Shown in pieces: positions 55,093-64,000 of a stretch of 64,000 nt of DNA. The notes beneath the pieces were generated by a model. It was not told the origin of the DNA. It worked only from the letters and a program-made list of their open reading frames with translations, and did no database searches. The stretch covers positions 1 to 64,000 of the forward strand of contig JANNKH010000096.1 of NCBI GenBank assembly GCA_031396205.1, read 5' to 3'. Every line of letters begins with the position of its first letter. Position 1 is the stretch's first letter. This DNA is from CAISIP01 sp031396205. Its GTDB lineage: Bacteria; Pseudomonadota; Gammaproteobacteria; Burkholderiales; Burkholderiaceae_C. Made by a program: the position numbers and the translations under genes.

Positions 55093-57072
55093 TCACGGCC
55101 GTTGATGCGACACCAGCTCGAACACGTCCTTTTCGGACTCGTTGTGACCCGCGCTGGTGATGCGACGCTGCATCCGGACATAGCGCTTGGTCGGGGCTGC
55201 GTACCAGATCAGGTAGTGCACCCGCACCGGCTCCAATTGCGCCTGGGCCAACGTGCCGGTCGGCCTGCGGTTGCTCCAGACCTCGACCTTGATCGCGTCG
55301 AATGTGCCGGCCGGCACCTGGACGGTCTCGCGGCCCAGCACCGTGACCTGTGATTGCCAGCCAGTCCACTGGGGATCGAAGTCCGGTGTCGGCAGGCCGC
55401 TCATGGACGCCTGGCGTGGCAGATCGACAAACGCCCCGAGGTAGGGGCTGAACTCCGGGCCGATCGCGTTCCAGCCGATGAAATCGGGTTTGTCGCCGCG
55501 AGAGCGCCGAAGTTCCGCGGCGCCAGTGCCGGCAGGTTCCAGCACGTTGAGTGCGTCGGTCACTACGGTGCCGGCGACGGATCGTGCGACAACCTCGATC
55601 CGCCGTTTGGGGCTGGTGCGCCATTTTCCCGACGACCGGTAGAGCCAGCGCTCGCCGGCGACGGGCAAGGCGGTGGCCCCGGCTGGTACCGGTACGGGCG
55701 TGGCGGGAGCGAGCGGTGCGGCGGCTTGTGACGCAGCGTTGCGCGGCGTCGTGGCCGGCGCAGGGGCGATCGCGGTCGCTGCCTCAACCGCAGGCGCGGT
55801 GTTCGGAGCGGGTACTGGTGCTGGCGCCGTTATGGCTGCCGTTGCCGTTGCAGGTGCCGTTGCAGGTGCAGGAATGGCGGCCGGCGAGGGTGCAGTCGGC
55901 TGGTTCAGGGCAACGGGGCGCGGCGTCGCTGCCAGCCTTTTGCGCACGACTTCGCCTTCGTTGCGCGCCGTGAGCGTGAAGATGACCGGCCCTTCGATCG
56001 CCACCGTCACGCAGTCCTGGTCGGTCCTGGCGAGTTCGCCCGGTCGGGGCGACAACTCCAGGCTGTTCGCATGGCTGACGCGGTAGCACAAGCGCACCTG
56101 GGTCGCCGCTGCTTCGGCCGTGAAAGCGCGGATGACCGGCGCCGGCACCGGTTTGGGCGCCGTCGGCGGTGTGCTGGCTGGAACAGGCTCCGGCACGCGC
56201 GCAGGAGTTGCTGTCGGTGTGGGTGCGGATGCGGGTGCCGATGCAGGTGCAATCGCAACCGTTGCGTCCTCCTGGGCGGGCTTCTCAGACACTTTCGGCG
56301 ACGACCGGCTTTCGATCGCCGGTGAAGATCCGGCCGGTGCCTGCGATGCAGACGGTGTCGACCCGTCCGGCTGGCGCACGACCACCCACCCCAGGGCGGC
56401 GACCAAGGCGGCGGCGGCTGTCGCCAGCACGATCGCCTTGGTGTGACCCGGCGCGGCTTGCGCGCTGGCGTCCATTCGTTGACCAGCGGCGGACGGCTCA
56501 ACGCAGGCAGGTTCGGTCGCGGGCGCCGCTGCAGTCGCAGGCACCGCTGGGGACGCTGGCGGCGATGGTTCGACCGGGGGGGCGGCGACTGCTGGCTTGA
56601 CAGGCGCACGCACCATGAGAATGCCTTCCAATGCCTTGATCAACTCGCCGGATGACGCGTCCCATTGCTTGTGATTGATCTCGATCGCCTGACGCCGCGT
56701 CAGCGCCTTCACATCGTCGGGCAACTCGTCCGCGCGCGGCATCACGGCGCCGCCCACCAACACCGGAACGACCCGGATATTGCGTTTGAGCGCGGTGCCG
56801 GTTTCCAGCCGTATGAAATCATGCGGATCGTCGAGCCGGCGGCGGCCGGCAGCATCCTTGCCCGTGCTCCATTCGTCGCCGATCATGACGATCAGGACCT
56901 GGCACGATGCGACGGCCTGCTCGATCGCTTCGACAAAGTCGAGGCCGGGTGCGATGCCCTCGACATCCATGAACACGCGCTGCGGCCCGAAGTGGCCCGC
57001 CAATCGGTCGTACAGGCGGCCGGCGTAACCCGCCGAATCATCGCGTCGATAACTGATGAATATTCCGTCCAT
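55093..57072 (-). CDS. TIR-domain transmembrane protein with Pro/Ala-rich linkers
   Basis: A 659-residue protein. Residues 1-~150 form a TIR-like domain: D-G-I-F-I-S-Y-R-R-D-D-S-A-G-Y, V-F-M-D-V-E-G-I-A-P-G and a conserved helix-strand pattern with I-V-M-I-G-D-E-W. A Pro/Ala/Val-rich linker, one transmembrane helix (~211-232) and a second very long Pro/Ala/Thr-rich region (~235-460, interrupted by a ~60-residue beta-rich segment with two cysteines) follow. A ~190-residue C-terminal periplasmic domain (E-R-W-L-Y-R-S-S-G-K-W...) ends the protein. It is a single-pass inner-membrane protein with cytoplasmic TIR. ATG 57072 was chosen over 57099 because it begins at the domain. Function unknown; NAD-dependent signalling is possible but the catalytic glutamate cannot be confirmed by eye. 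Confidence 0.8.
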   Translation of the reverse strand: MDGIFISYRRDDSAGYAGRLYDRLAGHFGPQRVFMDVEGIAPGLDFVEAIEQAVASCQVLIVMIGDEWSTGKDAAGRRRLDDPHDFIRLETGTALKRNIRVVPVLVGGAVMPRADELPDDVKALTRRQAIEINHKQWDASSGELIKALEGILMVRAPVKPAVAAPPVEPSPPASPAVPATAAAPATEPACVEPSAAGQRMDASAQAAPGHTKAIVLATAAAALVAALGWVVVRQPDGSTPSASQAPAGSSPAIESRSSPKVSEKPAQEDATVAIAPASAPASAPTPTATPARVPEPVPASTPPTAPKPVPAPVIRAFTAEAAATQVRLCYRVSHANSLELSPRPGELARTDQDCVTVAIEGPVIFTLTARNEGEVVRKRLAATPRPVALNQPTAPSPAAIPAPATAPATATAAITAPAPVPAPNTAPAVEAATAIAPAPATTPRNAASQAAAPLAPATPVPVPAGATALPVAGERWLYRSSGKWRTSPKRRIEVVARSVAGTVVTDALNVLEPAGTGAAELRRSRGDKPDFIGWNAIGPEFSPYLGAFVDLPRQASMSGLPTPDFDPQWTGWQSQVTVLGRETVQVPAGTFDAIKVEVWSNRRPTGTLAQAQLEPVRVHYLIWYAAPTKRYVRMQRRITSAGHNESEKDVFELVSHQRP

Positions 57073-57259
57073 GGCGTCCCTGCGCCTGCCATGTCGCAAG
57101 GCCGGGCTCGTTCAGAGTCCGACGCTGGCATCGCCGGCGTTGCATCGGCAATCGGTAGACTGCCGCGTCGCCCGATGATGAAGCAAGCCGGGCGCGGGCG
57201 CAACCCGCCTCTTTATGAGCCGCCGGGGCGCCCCACATTTGTGCGGCGTACCGTTCGCG

Positions 57260-58237
57260 TCAGTGCGGCGCCGTTGCGAGTCCGGCACGGATTCGGCCGA
57301 CAAGCCGAAATGCGGCGACCACCGCCAGCCCGGCCACGAGCCCGGCGACGGCGTTGCCCAGGTTCGTCAGCACCGGCCCAAGCCAGCCCAGGGGCGCGGC
57401 AAAGGCTTCCAGCGCATGACCCAGCACCGGCACGCCGTGCACCAGAATGCCGCCACCGACGAGAAACATGGCTGCGGTTCCCAGCACAGACAGGGACTTC
57501 ATCAGCCAGGGCGCCGCGAGCAGGATGCCACGCCCCAGCGACTGCTGCCAGCGTGCGGCCCGACTGCAGAGGTACAGGCCGGCGTCGTCAAGCTTCACGA
57601 TACCAGCGACCAGGCCGTAGACGCCCACCGTCATCAAAAGCGAAATCCCGACCAGCACCGCCACCTGCTGGCCAAAGCCCATCGCTGCGACCGTGCCCAG
57701 CGTGATGACGATGATCTCGGCCGACAGGATGAAGTCGGTTCGCACCGCCCCGCTGATCTTGTCTTTTTCAAACGCGACCAGGTCCAGTTGCGGGTCGGCC
57801 ACCGCCTGAACCAGTTCGCGATGATGGGCTTCGTCATCGGGCGATCTCGCGGCCAAGGCATGCACTATTTTTTCAGCACCCTCGAAGCACAGGAACAAGC
57901 CGCCGAGCATCAGCAGCGGGGTGATGGCCCATGGGGCGACCGCGCTGATCGCCAGCGCCGCCGGCACCAGGATGGCCTTGTTGCGCAACGAGCCCTTGGC
58001 CACCGCCCAGACCACCGGCAACTCCCGGTCGGCGCGCAAACCGGTCACCTGCTGTGCGTTGAGCGCCAGATCGTCGCCCAGCACGCCAGCCGTCTTCTTC
58101 GCCGCGATCTGGGTCATGGTGGCAACGTCGTCGGCAGCCGAAATGCCCTGGCGCGCCGCGACCTTGGTCATCACGGCCACGTCGTCGAGCAGGGTGGCGA
58201 TATCGTCGATCAGTGCAAGCAGGCTACTGGCGGCCAT
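57260..58237 (-). CDS. DUF808 family membrane protein
   Basis: A 325-residue inner-membrane protein beginning M-A-A-S-S-L-L-A-L-I-D-D-I-A-T-L-L-D-D-V, the invariant start of the DUF808 (YedI-like) family. A repeated D-D-V-A-x-M-T pattern follows, then T-A-G-V-L-G-D-D-L-A-L-N-A and six or more hydrophobic helices (from ~95). Function is unknown; no operon partner is evident (187 bp before the TIR gene). Confidence 0.9.
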   Translation of the reverse strand: MAASSLLALIDDIATLLDDVAVMTKVAARQGISAADDVATMTQIAAKKTAGVLGDDLALNAQQVTGLRADRELPVVWAVAKGSLRNKAILVPAALAISAVAPWAITPLLMLGGLFLCFEGAEKIVHALAARSPDDEAHHRELVQAVADPQLDLVAFEKDKISGAVRTDFILSAEIIVITLGTVAAMGFGQQVAVLVGISLLMTVGVYGLVAGIVKLDDAGLYLCSRAARWQQSLGRGILLAAPWLMKSLSVLGTAAMFLVGGGILVHGVPVLGHALEAFAAPLGWLGPVLTNLGNAVAGLVAGLAVVAAFRLVGRIRAGLATAPH

Positions 58238-58349
58238 CGGGAACTCCAGGAATCAGGAATCTGGATCGCTCGCCCGGTCACGGGCGGCGGGCTATCTCTC
58301 ACAGGCATGGCCGCTGGTACGGGACCGACACGCACGGGCCAAGCGTCGG

Positions 58350-60659
58350 TCAGGCGACTGGCTGGTGCGCCGAGTTTGCCACGGCCAGTGCCGTCATGTT
58401 GACCACCCGGCGCACCGTCGCCGAGGGCGTGATCACATGCGCGGAGCCGGCTGCGCCGAGCAGGATGGGTCCGACAGTGACGCCATGACCGCCGGTGATC
58501 TTGAGCACGTTGAACAGGATGTTGGCCGCGTCCAGGTTGGGACAGATCAGGATGTTGGCCTCGCCCTCGAGCTTGCTGTCCATCAAGGCGCTGCGCCGGG
58601 TCGACTCCGACAGCGCCGCGTCCCCGTGCAGCTCGCCGTCGCACTCGATGTCTGGCGCCATGCGCGTGAACAATTCATGGGCCTGCCGCATCTTGACCGC
58701 CGACTTGCGGTTCGAGCTGCCGTAGTTCGAGTGGGACAGGAAGGCCACTTTCGGCGGCAGGCCAAAACGGCGTACTTCATCGGCGGCCATCAGCGCGATG
58801 TTGGCCAGATGTTCGGCGTCCGGCTCCTCGTTGACATGGGTATCGGCGATGAACAAGGTGCGCTTGTCGAGCATCAGTGCGTTGAGCGTAGCCAGGCCCG
58901 AGGCGCCCTTCTTCACGCCGATGATGTCGCGCACATGCTCCAGATGCGAGTCAAAGCGCCCGACCAGGCCGCACAGCATCGCATCGGCATCGCCCAGCGT
59001 GACCATCAATGCGGCGATCACGGTGTTGGAGCGGCGCACCACCGCCTTGGCGGCCTCCACCGACACCCCGCGGCGCCCCATCAGCCGGTGGTAGGTTTCC
59101 CAGTACTGGCGAAAGCGCGGGTCGTCTTCCGGATTGACGTTGTCCACATCCACACCGAGCTTGATGCGCAACCCGGCCTTGGACAGGCGCGCCTCGATCA
59201 CCGCCGGGCGCCCGATCAGGATTGGCCGGGCCAGGCCTTCGTCCACCGCGACCTGCACGGCACGCAAGACCCGTTCGTCTTCGCCTTCTGCGTAGGCGAC
59301 CCGTTTTCCCGCAGCCGGCACGGCCTTGGCCGCGACGAATACCGGGCGCATGAACATGCCGGTCTGGTAGACAAAGCGCGACAGCTGCTGGCGGTATCCG
59401 TCCATGTCCTCGATCGGACGGGTCGCCACACCGGAGTCGGCGGCGGCCTGGGCCACTGCGGGCGCAATGCGCATGATCAGCCGCGAGTCGAATGGCGTTG
59501 GGATCAGGTAGTCCGGGCCAAATACCAGTTCCTTGCCGGCATAGGCGTTGGCGACTTCCTCGCTGATGTCGGCTTTGGCCAGGTCCGCGATCTGGCGCAC
59601 ACAGGCCAGTTTCATTTCCTCGGTGATCTTGGTCGCGCCGCAGTCGAGTGCGCCGCGAAAGATGTACGGAAAGCACAGCACGTTGTTGACCTGGTTCGGG
59701 TAGTCCGAGCGACCGGTGGCGATGATGCAGTCCGGCCGCACTTCCTTGGCCAGTTCGGGCCGGATCTCGGGTTCCGGATTGGCCAGTGCCAGGATGATGG
59801 GTGCGCGCGCCATGCTCTTGACCATGTCCTGCGTCAACACGCCGGCCGTCGAGCAGCCCAGGAAAACATCGGCGCCGGTCACCACATCGGCCAGGCTACG
59901 CGCGTCGGTGTCCTGCGCAACCCGTTGCTTGGACGCGTCGAAGCCGCCGGGCCGACCGTTATAGATGACGCCCTTGGAGTCGCAGACAAAAATGTTCTTG
60001 CGCAGCACGCCCAGGCCGACTATCACGTCCAGGCAGGCCAATGCAGCGGCGCCGGCGCCCGAGACCGCGAGCTTGACCGTATCGATCCGCTTGCCGACCA
60101 GTTCCAGGCCGTTGAGCAGGGCGGCGGCCGATATGATCGCCGTGCCGTGCTGGTCGTCGTGGAACACCGGAATGTTCATGCGCTCGCGCAGTTTGCGCTC
60201 GATGTAGAAGCACTCCGGCGCCTTGATGTCCTCCAGGTTGACACCGCCCAGCGTAGGTTCCATTGCGGCGATCATGTCGACCAGCTTGTCCGGATCGCGC
60301 TCGGCCAACTCGATGTCGAACACGTCGATGCCGGCGAACTTCTTGAACAGGCAGCCTTTTCCCTCCATCACCGGCTTGGCGGCCAGCGGGCCGATATCGC
60401 CAAGGCCCAGCACGGCCGTGCCGTTGGTGATAACGCCAACCAGGTTGCCACGCGAGGTGTACTCGACCGCCAACGAGGGGTCGGCCTGGATGTCCAGGCA
60501 AGGGTAGGCCACGCCCGGCGAATATGCCAGTGACAGGTCGCGCTGATTGGACAAGGCCTTGGTCGGCGTGACGGCAATCTTGCCGCGGGTCGGGCTGCGG
60601 TGGTATTCGCGTGCCGCTTCGCGCAAGGCGTCTTCGGCTGGGGAGAGTTGTTTTGCCAT
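58350..60659 (-). CDS. maeB: NADP-dependent malic enzyme (MaeB type)
   Basis: A 769-residue fusion of a malic enzyme domain (~1-430) and a phosphotransacetylase-like domain (~440-769). Malic enzyme motifs: L-A-Y-S-P-G-V-A-Y-P, the catalytic K in E-G-K-G-C-L-F-K and the dinucleotide fold V-S-G-A-G-A-A-A-L-A-C. The enzyme oxidatively decarboxylates malate to pyruvate, providing NADPH; the PTA-like domain is regulatory and lacks transferase activity in characterised homologues. The ATG follows AAAGGAGCACACC. It is divergent from the aldehyde dehydrogenase gene across 248 bp with no other gene. Confidence 0.94.
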   Translation of the reverse strand: MAKQLSPAEDALREAAREYHRSPTRGKIAVTPTKALSNQRDLSLAYSPGVAYPCLDIQADPSLAVEYTSRGNLVGVITNGTAVLGLGDIGPLAAKPVMEGKGCLFKKFAGIDVFDIELAERDPDKLVDMIAAMEPTLGGVNLEDIKAPECFYIERKLRERMNIPVFHDDQHGTAIISAAALLNGLELVGKRIDTVKLAVSGAGAAALACLDVIVGLGVLRKNIFVCDSKGVIYNGRPGGFDASKQRVAQDTDARSLADVVTGADVFLGCSTAGVLTQDMVKSMARAPIILALANPEPEIRPELAKEVRPDCIIATGRSDYPNQVNNVLCFPYIFRGALDCGATKITEEMKLACVRQIADLAKADISEEVANAYAGKELVFGPDYLIPTPFDSRLIMRIAPAVAQAAADSGVATRPIEDMDGYRQQLSRFVYQTGMFMRPVFVAAKAVPAAGKRVAYAEGEDERVLRAVQVAVDEGLARPILIGRPAVIEARLSKAGLRIKLGVDVDNVNPEDDPRFRQYWETYHRLMGRRGVSVEAAKAVVRRSNTVIAALMVTLGDADAMLCGLVGRFDSHLEHVRDIIGVKKGASGLATLNALMLDKRTLFIADTHVNEEPDAEHLANIALMAADEVRRFGLPPKVAFLSHSNYGSSNRKSAVKMRQAHELFTRMAPDIECDGELHGDAALSESTRRSALMDSKLEGEANILICPNLDAANILFNVLKITGGHGVTVGPILLGAAGSAHVITPSATVRRVVNMTALAVANSAHQPVA

Positions 60660-60907
60660 GGTGTGCTCCTTTGTTGTTGCTTTGGCTGCCCGAACCGTAG
60701 ACTACCCCAATTGGTGCGGGCCTTTGAACGAGACTGCCAGCCATTTTTGGATTCGGGCAAGCAAATGGTGTTCAATCGGCAGAGGGTTCGGCCCTTGCCC
60801 CGCTGTCCTGCCAGATCGACATGCGGCGAATCCCTGCTGCCGTGAACGGGCTTTGCAGGTAAGCTGTGGGGCTTGTGCCATTGCCACCGACCGACCGGAG
60901 TCGCATC

Positions 60908-62320
60908 ATGAAAAACGACATGCCCTCCCCCCTGGAGCTTGCCCTCGCGCTGCAACGCCAGGCCTACCACGCCCATCCGGTGCCCACACTGGACGAACGC
61001 GTGGCCGACCTGCGCACATTGCAGCGCTTTATCCGCGAGAACAAGGACGCGTTGTGCGACGCGATCAGTGCCGACTACGGGCATCGATCGCGGCATGAGA
61101 CCTTGCTGGCCGAGATTTTCCCGGCCCTGGACGGCGTGGACCATGTTGTCAAACTATTGCGCCGCTGGATGAAGCCACAGCGCCGTGCGGTCGATCTGCG
61201 CAATTTCCTGGGCGCGCGCAACCGGGTGATTCCGCAACCGCTGGGCGTGGTTGGTGTCATCGTGCCGTGGAACTTCCCCATCAATCTGAGCCTGGTGCCG
61301 CTGACCTATATTTTTGCGGCCGGCAACCGTGCCATGGTCAAGATGAGCGAGAACTCGCGCCATCTGGCCAGGTTCCTGATCGAGCGCATGCCGGCTTACT
61401 TTCCGCCGGAAAAGCTGCAGTTCTTTGACGAGGTAGGTGGTGTGGGCATCGCGTTCTCGAAGTTGCCGTTCGACCACCTGCTGTTCACCGGCTCGGGCCA
61501 GACCGGCCGTGCCGTGATGGCGGCGGCGGCGCAGAACCTGTGCCCGGTGACGCTGGAGCTGGGCGGCAAGGCGCCGGCCATCCTGTGCGACGATTTCCCG
61601 CTGCGCAAGGCTGCCGAGCGGATATTGTTCGTCAAGTACCTCAATGCGGGCCAGATCTGCACCTCGGTTGACCATCTGTGGATGCCGCAGGCGAAGATCG
61701 GGCAGTTCGTCAAGGAGGCGCAGCAGATCGTGCCCAAGCGCTACCCGTCGATCGCCTCGCCGGACTACACCTCGATCATCGACCAGAAATCGTTTGACCG
61801 TCTGCTTGCCGCTCTGGACGACGCGCGTGAGCGTGGCGCCAGCATCGTGCAATTGGTGCCGGGGCCGGCCTACGATGCGGCCACCCGCAAGATCGCTCCG
61901 GCAATCGTGCTGGAAGCACCGCCCGACAGCGTGCTCTGGCAGCGCGAGATATTCGGGCCGATCTTGCCGATCCGGGGTTTCCAGGCGCTGGACGAGGTCG
62001 TGGCAGCGGTGAATGCCGGTCCGCGCCCATTGGCGATCTACCCCTTTTCCAACGATCCGCAGGTGGTGCAATCCTTGCTTGACCGGGTGATGTCGGGCGG
62101 CGTGTCGGTCAACGACGCGCTGTTCCATGTCGGCCAGCATGATCTGCCGTTCGGCGGTGTGGGCGAGTCGGGCATGGGCCATTACCACGGCAAGGAGGGC
62201 TTCATGACCTTCTCCAAGCTGCGGCCGGTGTTTTACCAGGCGCGGTTTTCCACCTTGAAGTTCATGATGCCGCCGTACGGCAGGTTTGCCAGCAAGATGC
62301 TGGATTTCCTGACCAAGTAG
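60908..62320 (+). CDS. Aldehyde dehydrogenase, coniferyl-aldehyde-type
   Basis: A 470-residue NAD(P)-dependent ALDH. Motifs: G-V-V-G-V-I-V-P-W-N-F-P, cofactor F-T-G-S-G-Q-T-G, catalytic Glu in T-L-E-L-G-G-K-A-P and catalytic Cys in N-A-G-Q-I-C-T-S. The shorter length and overall sequence resemble coniferyl aldehyde dehydrogenases and class 3 ALDHs rather than the ~500-residue betaine/succinic group. It may oxidise lignin-derived or fatty aldehydes; the exact substrate is uncertain. ATG 60908 follows CCGGAGTCGC. Confidence 0.85.
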   Translation: MKNDMPSPLELALALQRQAYHAHPVPTLDERVADLRTLQRFIRENKDALCDAISADYGHRSRHETLLAEIFPALDGVDHVVKLLRRWMKPQRRAVDLRNFLGARNRVIPQPLGVVGVIVPWNFPINLSLVPLTYIFAAGNRAMVKMSENSRHLARFLIERMPAYFPPEKLQFFDEVGGVGIAFSKLPFDHLLFTGSGQTGRAVMAAAAQNLCPVTLELGGKAPAILCDDFPLRKAAERILFVKYLNAGQICTSVDHLWMPQAKIGQFVKEAQQIVPKRYPSIASPDYTSIIDQKSFDRLLAALDDARERGASIVQLVPGPAYDAATRKIAPAIVLEAPPDSVLWQREIFGPILPIRGFQALDEVVAAVNAGPRPLAIYPFSNDPQVVQSLLDRVMSGGVSVNDALFHVGQHDLPFGGVGESGMGHYHGKEGFMTFSKLRPVFYQARFSTLKFMMPPYGRFASKMLDFLTK

Positions 62321-62372
62321 TACGCGCAGGAAACGGCTTGGCGTAGCCACTGCATCGCCGCCGCGTCGCGGC

Positions 62373-63596
62373 TCAGGCCAGCAGGTCGTGCAGGCTGCGC
62401 GCGATCACCTTGGTCGCGCGGCGCAAATCTTCGAGTTCGAGCCGCTCATCGGCGCGTTTGGCATGCGATTCGAGCACCGTGCGCGGCCCGGCACCGTAAA
62501 TGACACCCGGGATGCCGGCCTCGCAAAAGAGTCGCACGTCGGTGTACAGCGGGGTTCCCAGCGCCGGGATCGGCTCGCCGAACACCTGTTCGCCATGTTT
62601 CTGGATCGCCTGCACCAGCGGCTTGTTGCCGGGCAGCGGTCGCATCGCCTTGGCCAGCAGCATGCGCCGGATGTCGACCTTTACACCAGGGATCCTTGCC
62701 GCCGTCTCGTGGATGATGCGGTGCAGCGTGGCCTCGACCTCGGCCGGGTTCTCTTCCGGGATCATGCGCCGGTCGAGCTTGAAGCTGGCGCGTCCGGGCA
62801 CGACATTGGTGTTGGTGCCGCCTGCGATCATGCCGACGTTCAGATAGGGATGGGTGATGCCCTGGACCTGCGACGTGATCGCTTGGTAGAGCGCGTTTTG
62901 CGCGTACAGCGCGGTGAGGATCGTGACCGCCGCCTGGATCGCATCGACGCCGGACGCCGGAATGGCCGCATGGGCCATCTTGCCCTGCACCGTCACCTCC
63001 ATCTGCAGGCAGCCGTTGTGCGCGGTGATGACCTGGTAGCTGAAGCCGGCGGCGATCATCAGGTCGGGCTTGATGATGTTGCGCCGCAGCAGCCAGGCGG
63101 GGCCGACCTCGCCGCCGAATTCCTCGTCGTAGGTGAACAGCAACTCCACGCTGCCGCGCTGCGGCCGCGCCACCGCCTCGAGCGCACGCACCGCGAATGT
63201 GTAGCTGGAGAAGTCGCATTTGCTGACTGCCGCTGCCCGGCCGTAGATCCTGCCGTCGACGATCTCGCCGCCATAGGGGTCATGGGTCCAGCCTTCGCCC
63301 GGCGGCACCACGTCGCCGTGCGCGTTGAGCAGGATGGTCGGGCCCGGGCCATATTTGCGCCGCGCCACCAGGTTGGTCACCGATTCCATGCCGACGGCCA
63401 GCACCTCGGCCAGTGGCACCGGGTGTTGCTCGGCCTCGATGCCCATGGCCTGCAGCAACTGTGCGGTGCGCTCGGCATGCGGTGCGTTGTTGCCGGGCGG
63501 CGTGTCGCTGGGCACCCGGATCAGCTCTTGCAGGAAGCGGACCTGTTCGTCGAAATGCTGGTCGATCCAGGCGTCGAGTTGCTCGTATGTGTTCAT
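62373..63596 (-). CDS. M20 family metallohydrolase (ArgE/DapE-like)
   Basis: A 407-residue di-zinc hydrolase. Metal and catalytic motifs: L-L-N-A-H-G-D-V-V-P-P-G-E-G-W, the E-E pair in T-Y-D-E-E-F-G-G-E, and the C-terminal His in E-S-H-A-K-R-A-D-E. A dimerisation lid domain lies between. Substrate is an amide (deacetylase, desuccinylase or dipeptidase) that cannot be fixed. It is 14 nt downstream of the next M20 hydrolase on the same strand, so the two likely act in one pathway. Confidence 0.87.
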   Translation of the reverse strand: MNTYEQLDAWIDQHFDEQVRFLQELIRVPSDTPPGNNAPHAERTAQLLQAMGIEAEQHPVPLAEVLAVGMESVTNLVARRKYGPGPTILLNAHGDVVPPGEGWTHDPYGGEIVDGRIYGRAAAVSKCDFSSYTFAVRALEAVARPQRGSVELLFTYDEEFGGEVGPAWLLRRNIIKPDLMIAAGFSYQVITAHNGCLQMEVTVQGKMAHAAIPASGVDAIQAAVTILTALYAQNALYQAITSQVQGITHPYLNVGMIAGGTNTNVVPGRASFKLDRRMIPEENPAEVEATLHRIIHETAARIPGVKVDIRRMLLAKAMRPLPGNKPLVQAIQKHGEQVFGEPIPALGTPLYTDVRLFCEAGIPGVIYGAGPRTVLESHAKRADERLELEDLRRATKVIARSLHDLLA

Positions 63597-63610
63597 GGTG
63601 GAGAGGGGTT

Positions 63611-64000
63611 TCAGATTTGCGCAGTGGTTTCACGCAGCATGTTCAGGAAGGCCTGAATCGCCAGTTCCATATCGTCGCTGGTGGTCGATTCGAGCGGGTT
63701 ATGGCTGATGCCGGCGTTCTGGCCGCGAACGAACAGCATCGCCTGGGGCATCACCTCATGCAGCTTCATCGCATCGTGGCCGGCGCCACTGGACATGCGG
63801 TGCAGCGGCACACCGAGCGCATCGACCGCGCGCTCCCAGCGCGCCTGCCAGGCGGGTGCGCTGGGAGCCGCGGAGGCGCGCATGGTCTGCTCCTGCGTGT
63901 AGCGCAATTGCCGGCGCTCGCACACGGCGTGCAACTGGTCCAGTACATCACGCTCCAGGGCGTCGCGCTGGGCGTCGGTCGGCGCGCGCAAGTCAAGCGA
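63611..64000 (-). CDS. M20-type amidohydrolase, C-terminal part (allantoate amidohydrolase / carbamoylase-like)
   Basis: Only the last ~129 residues lie in the window; the gene continues beyond its right edge. The segments S-S-G-A-G-H-D-A and F-V-R-G-Q-N-A-G-I-S-H-N-P are typical of the C-terminus of N-carbamoyl-amino-acid hydrolase, beta-ureidopropionase and allantoate amidohydrolase (Zn-dependent, HyuC/AllC). It heads, or is upstream in, an operon with the other M20 hydrolase. The role may be in ureide or pyrimidine breakdown, in line with the nitrogen-scavenging theme, but this is inference. Confidence 0.8.
   Translation of the reverse strand, partial: SLDLRAPTDAQRDALERDVLDQLHAVCERRQLRYTQEQTMRASAAPSAPAWQARWERAVDALGVPLHRMSSGAGHDAMKLHEVMPQAMLFVRGQNAGISHNPLESTTSDDMELAIQAFLNMLRETTAQI

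Noticed and set aside
57921..60533. 870-residue open frame on the plus strand antisense to the malic enzyme and DUF808 genes
   Set aside because: It is the codon-phase shadow of two well-recognised minus-strand genes in GC-rich DNA; composition is rich in His/Gln/Arg with no domain and no ribosome-binding site.

Overview
The window reads as a stretch of chromosome from a GC-rich betaproteobacterium, most probably order Burkholderiales. The evidence is the conserved housekeeping run greB / spoT-rpoZ-gmk-yicC // Ser/Thr kinase-PP2C-rph-rdgB-hemW, a urtABCDE urea transporter lying with a ureDA-x-BCEFG urease set, a gentisate pathway, ornithine-lipid synthase (olsB) and an MaeB-type malic enzyme. 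Family or genus cannot be fixed from the sequence alone. Two tRNA genes are present (Arg-ACG, Ser-TGA). There is no rRNA, CRISPR array or complete insertion sequence.

Layout. 1-1019: truncated ZIP metal transporter joined to the 3' end of an IS3-family transposase, then unrecognised sequence. 1020-3987 (minus): a four-gene cassette (nucleotidyltransferase, HPr-kinase-like protein, PqqD-like protein, small exported protein) resembling the uncharacterised 'HPr-rel-A' system. 4428-7718: SapC-like protein, tRNA-Arg with terminator, and a 3-hydroxybenzoate 6-monooxygenase / gentisate dioxygenase pair. 8038-17449: transcription, stringent-response and nucleotide housekeeping genes with an embedded protein kinase/phosphatase pair. 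17510-22480: small genes (CBS protein, deaminase, RidA, cytochrome c, membrane adenylate cyclase) and a broken ppk2. 23003-34703: tRNA-Ser and a nitrogen island. The urease genes lie on the minus strand and the urea ABC transporter on the plus strand between ureA and ureD. 34848-38839: zinc metallopeptidase and an NMT1/THI5-type ABC transporter. 39029-43381: sixA-ppk1, then an LpxH-like phosphatase and olsB, a phosphate/lipid-stress group with a clear Pho box before ppk1. 43763-48756: katG, then a mosaic island of two cargo modules (orphan nucleotidyltransferase; TumE/TumA-like toxin-antitoxin pair) separated by degenerate direct copies of the 3' end and downstream region of an oligopeptide permease gene. 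48757-54671: five-gene peptide-type ABC transporter operon. 55093-64000: TIR-domain membrane protein, DUF808 protein, malic enzyme, aldehyde dehydrogenase and two M20-family hydrolases, the last cut by the window edge.

Regulation is unusually readable. Sigma-54 promoter matches (TGGCAC-N5-TTGC type, GG-N10-GC spacing) face both ways between ureA and urtA, with two NtrC-like palindromes between them. A third, weaker match precedes ureD, and a perfect one precedes the NMT1-type transporter. This suggests one NtrC-driven nitrogen-scavenging regulon: urea uptake, urea hydrolysis and uptake of another, probably nitrogenous, compound. A Pho box before ppk1-sixA implies phosphate-starvation control of polyphosphate synthesis. 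The most novel items are the divergent sigma-54/NtrC control region with its inverted urt operon, the cassette-like cargo modules beside katG, the HPr-rel-A cassette and the TIR-transmembrane protein.
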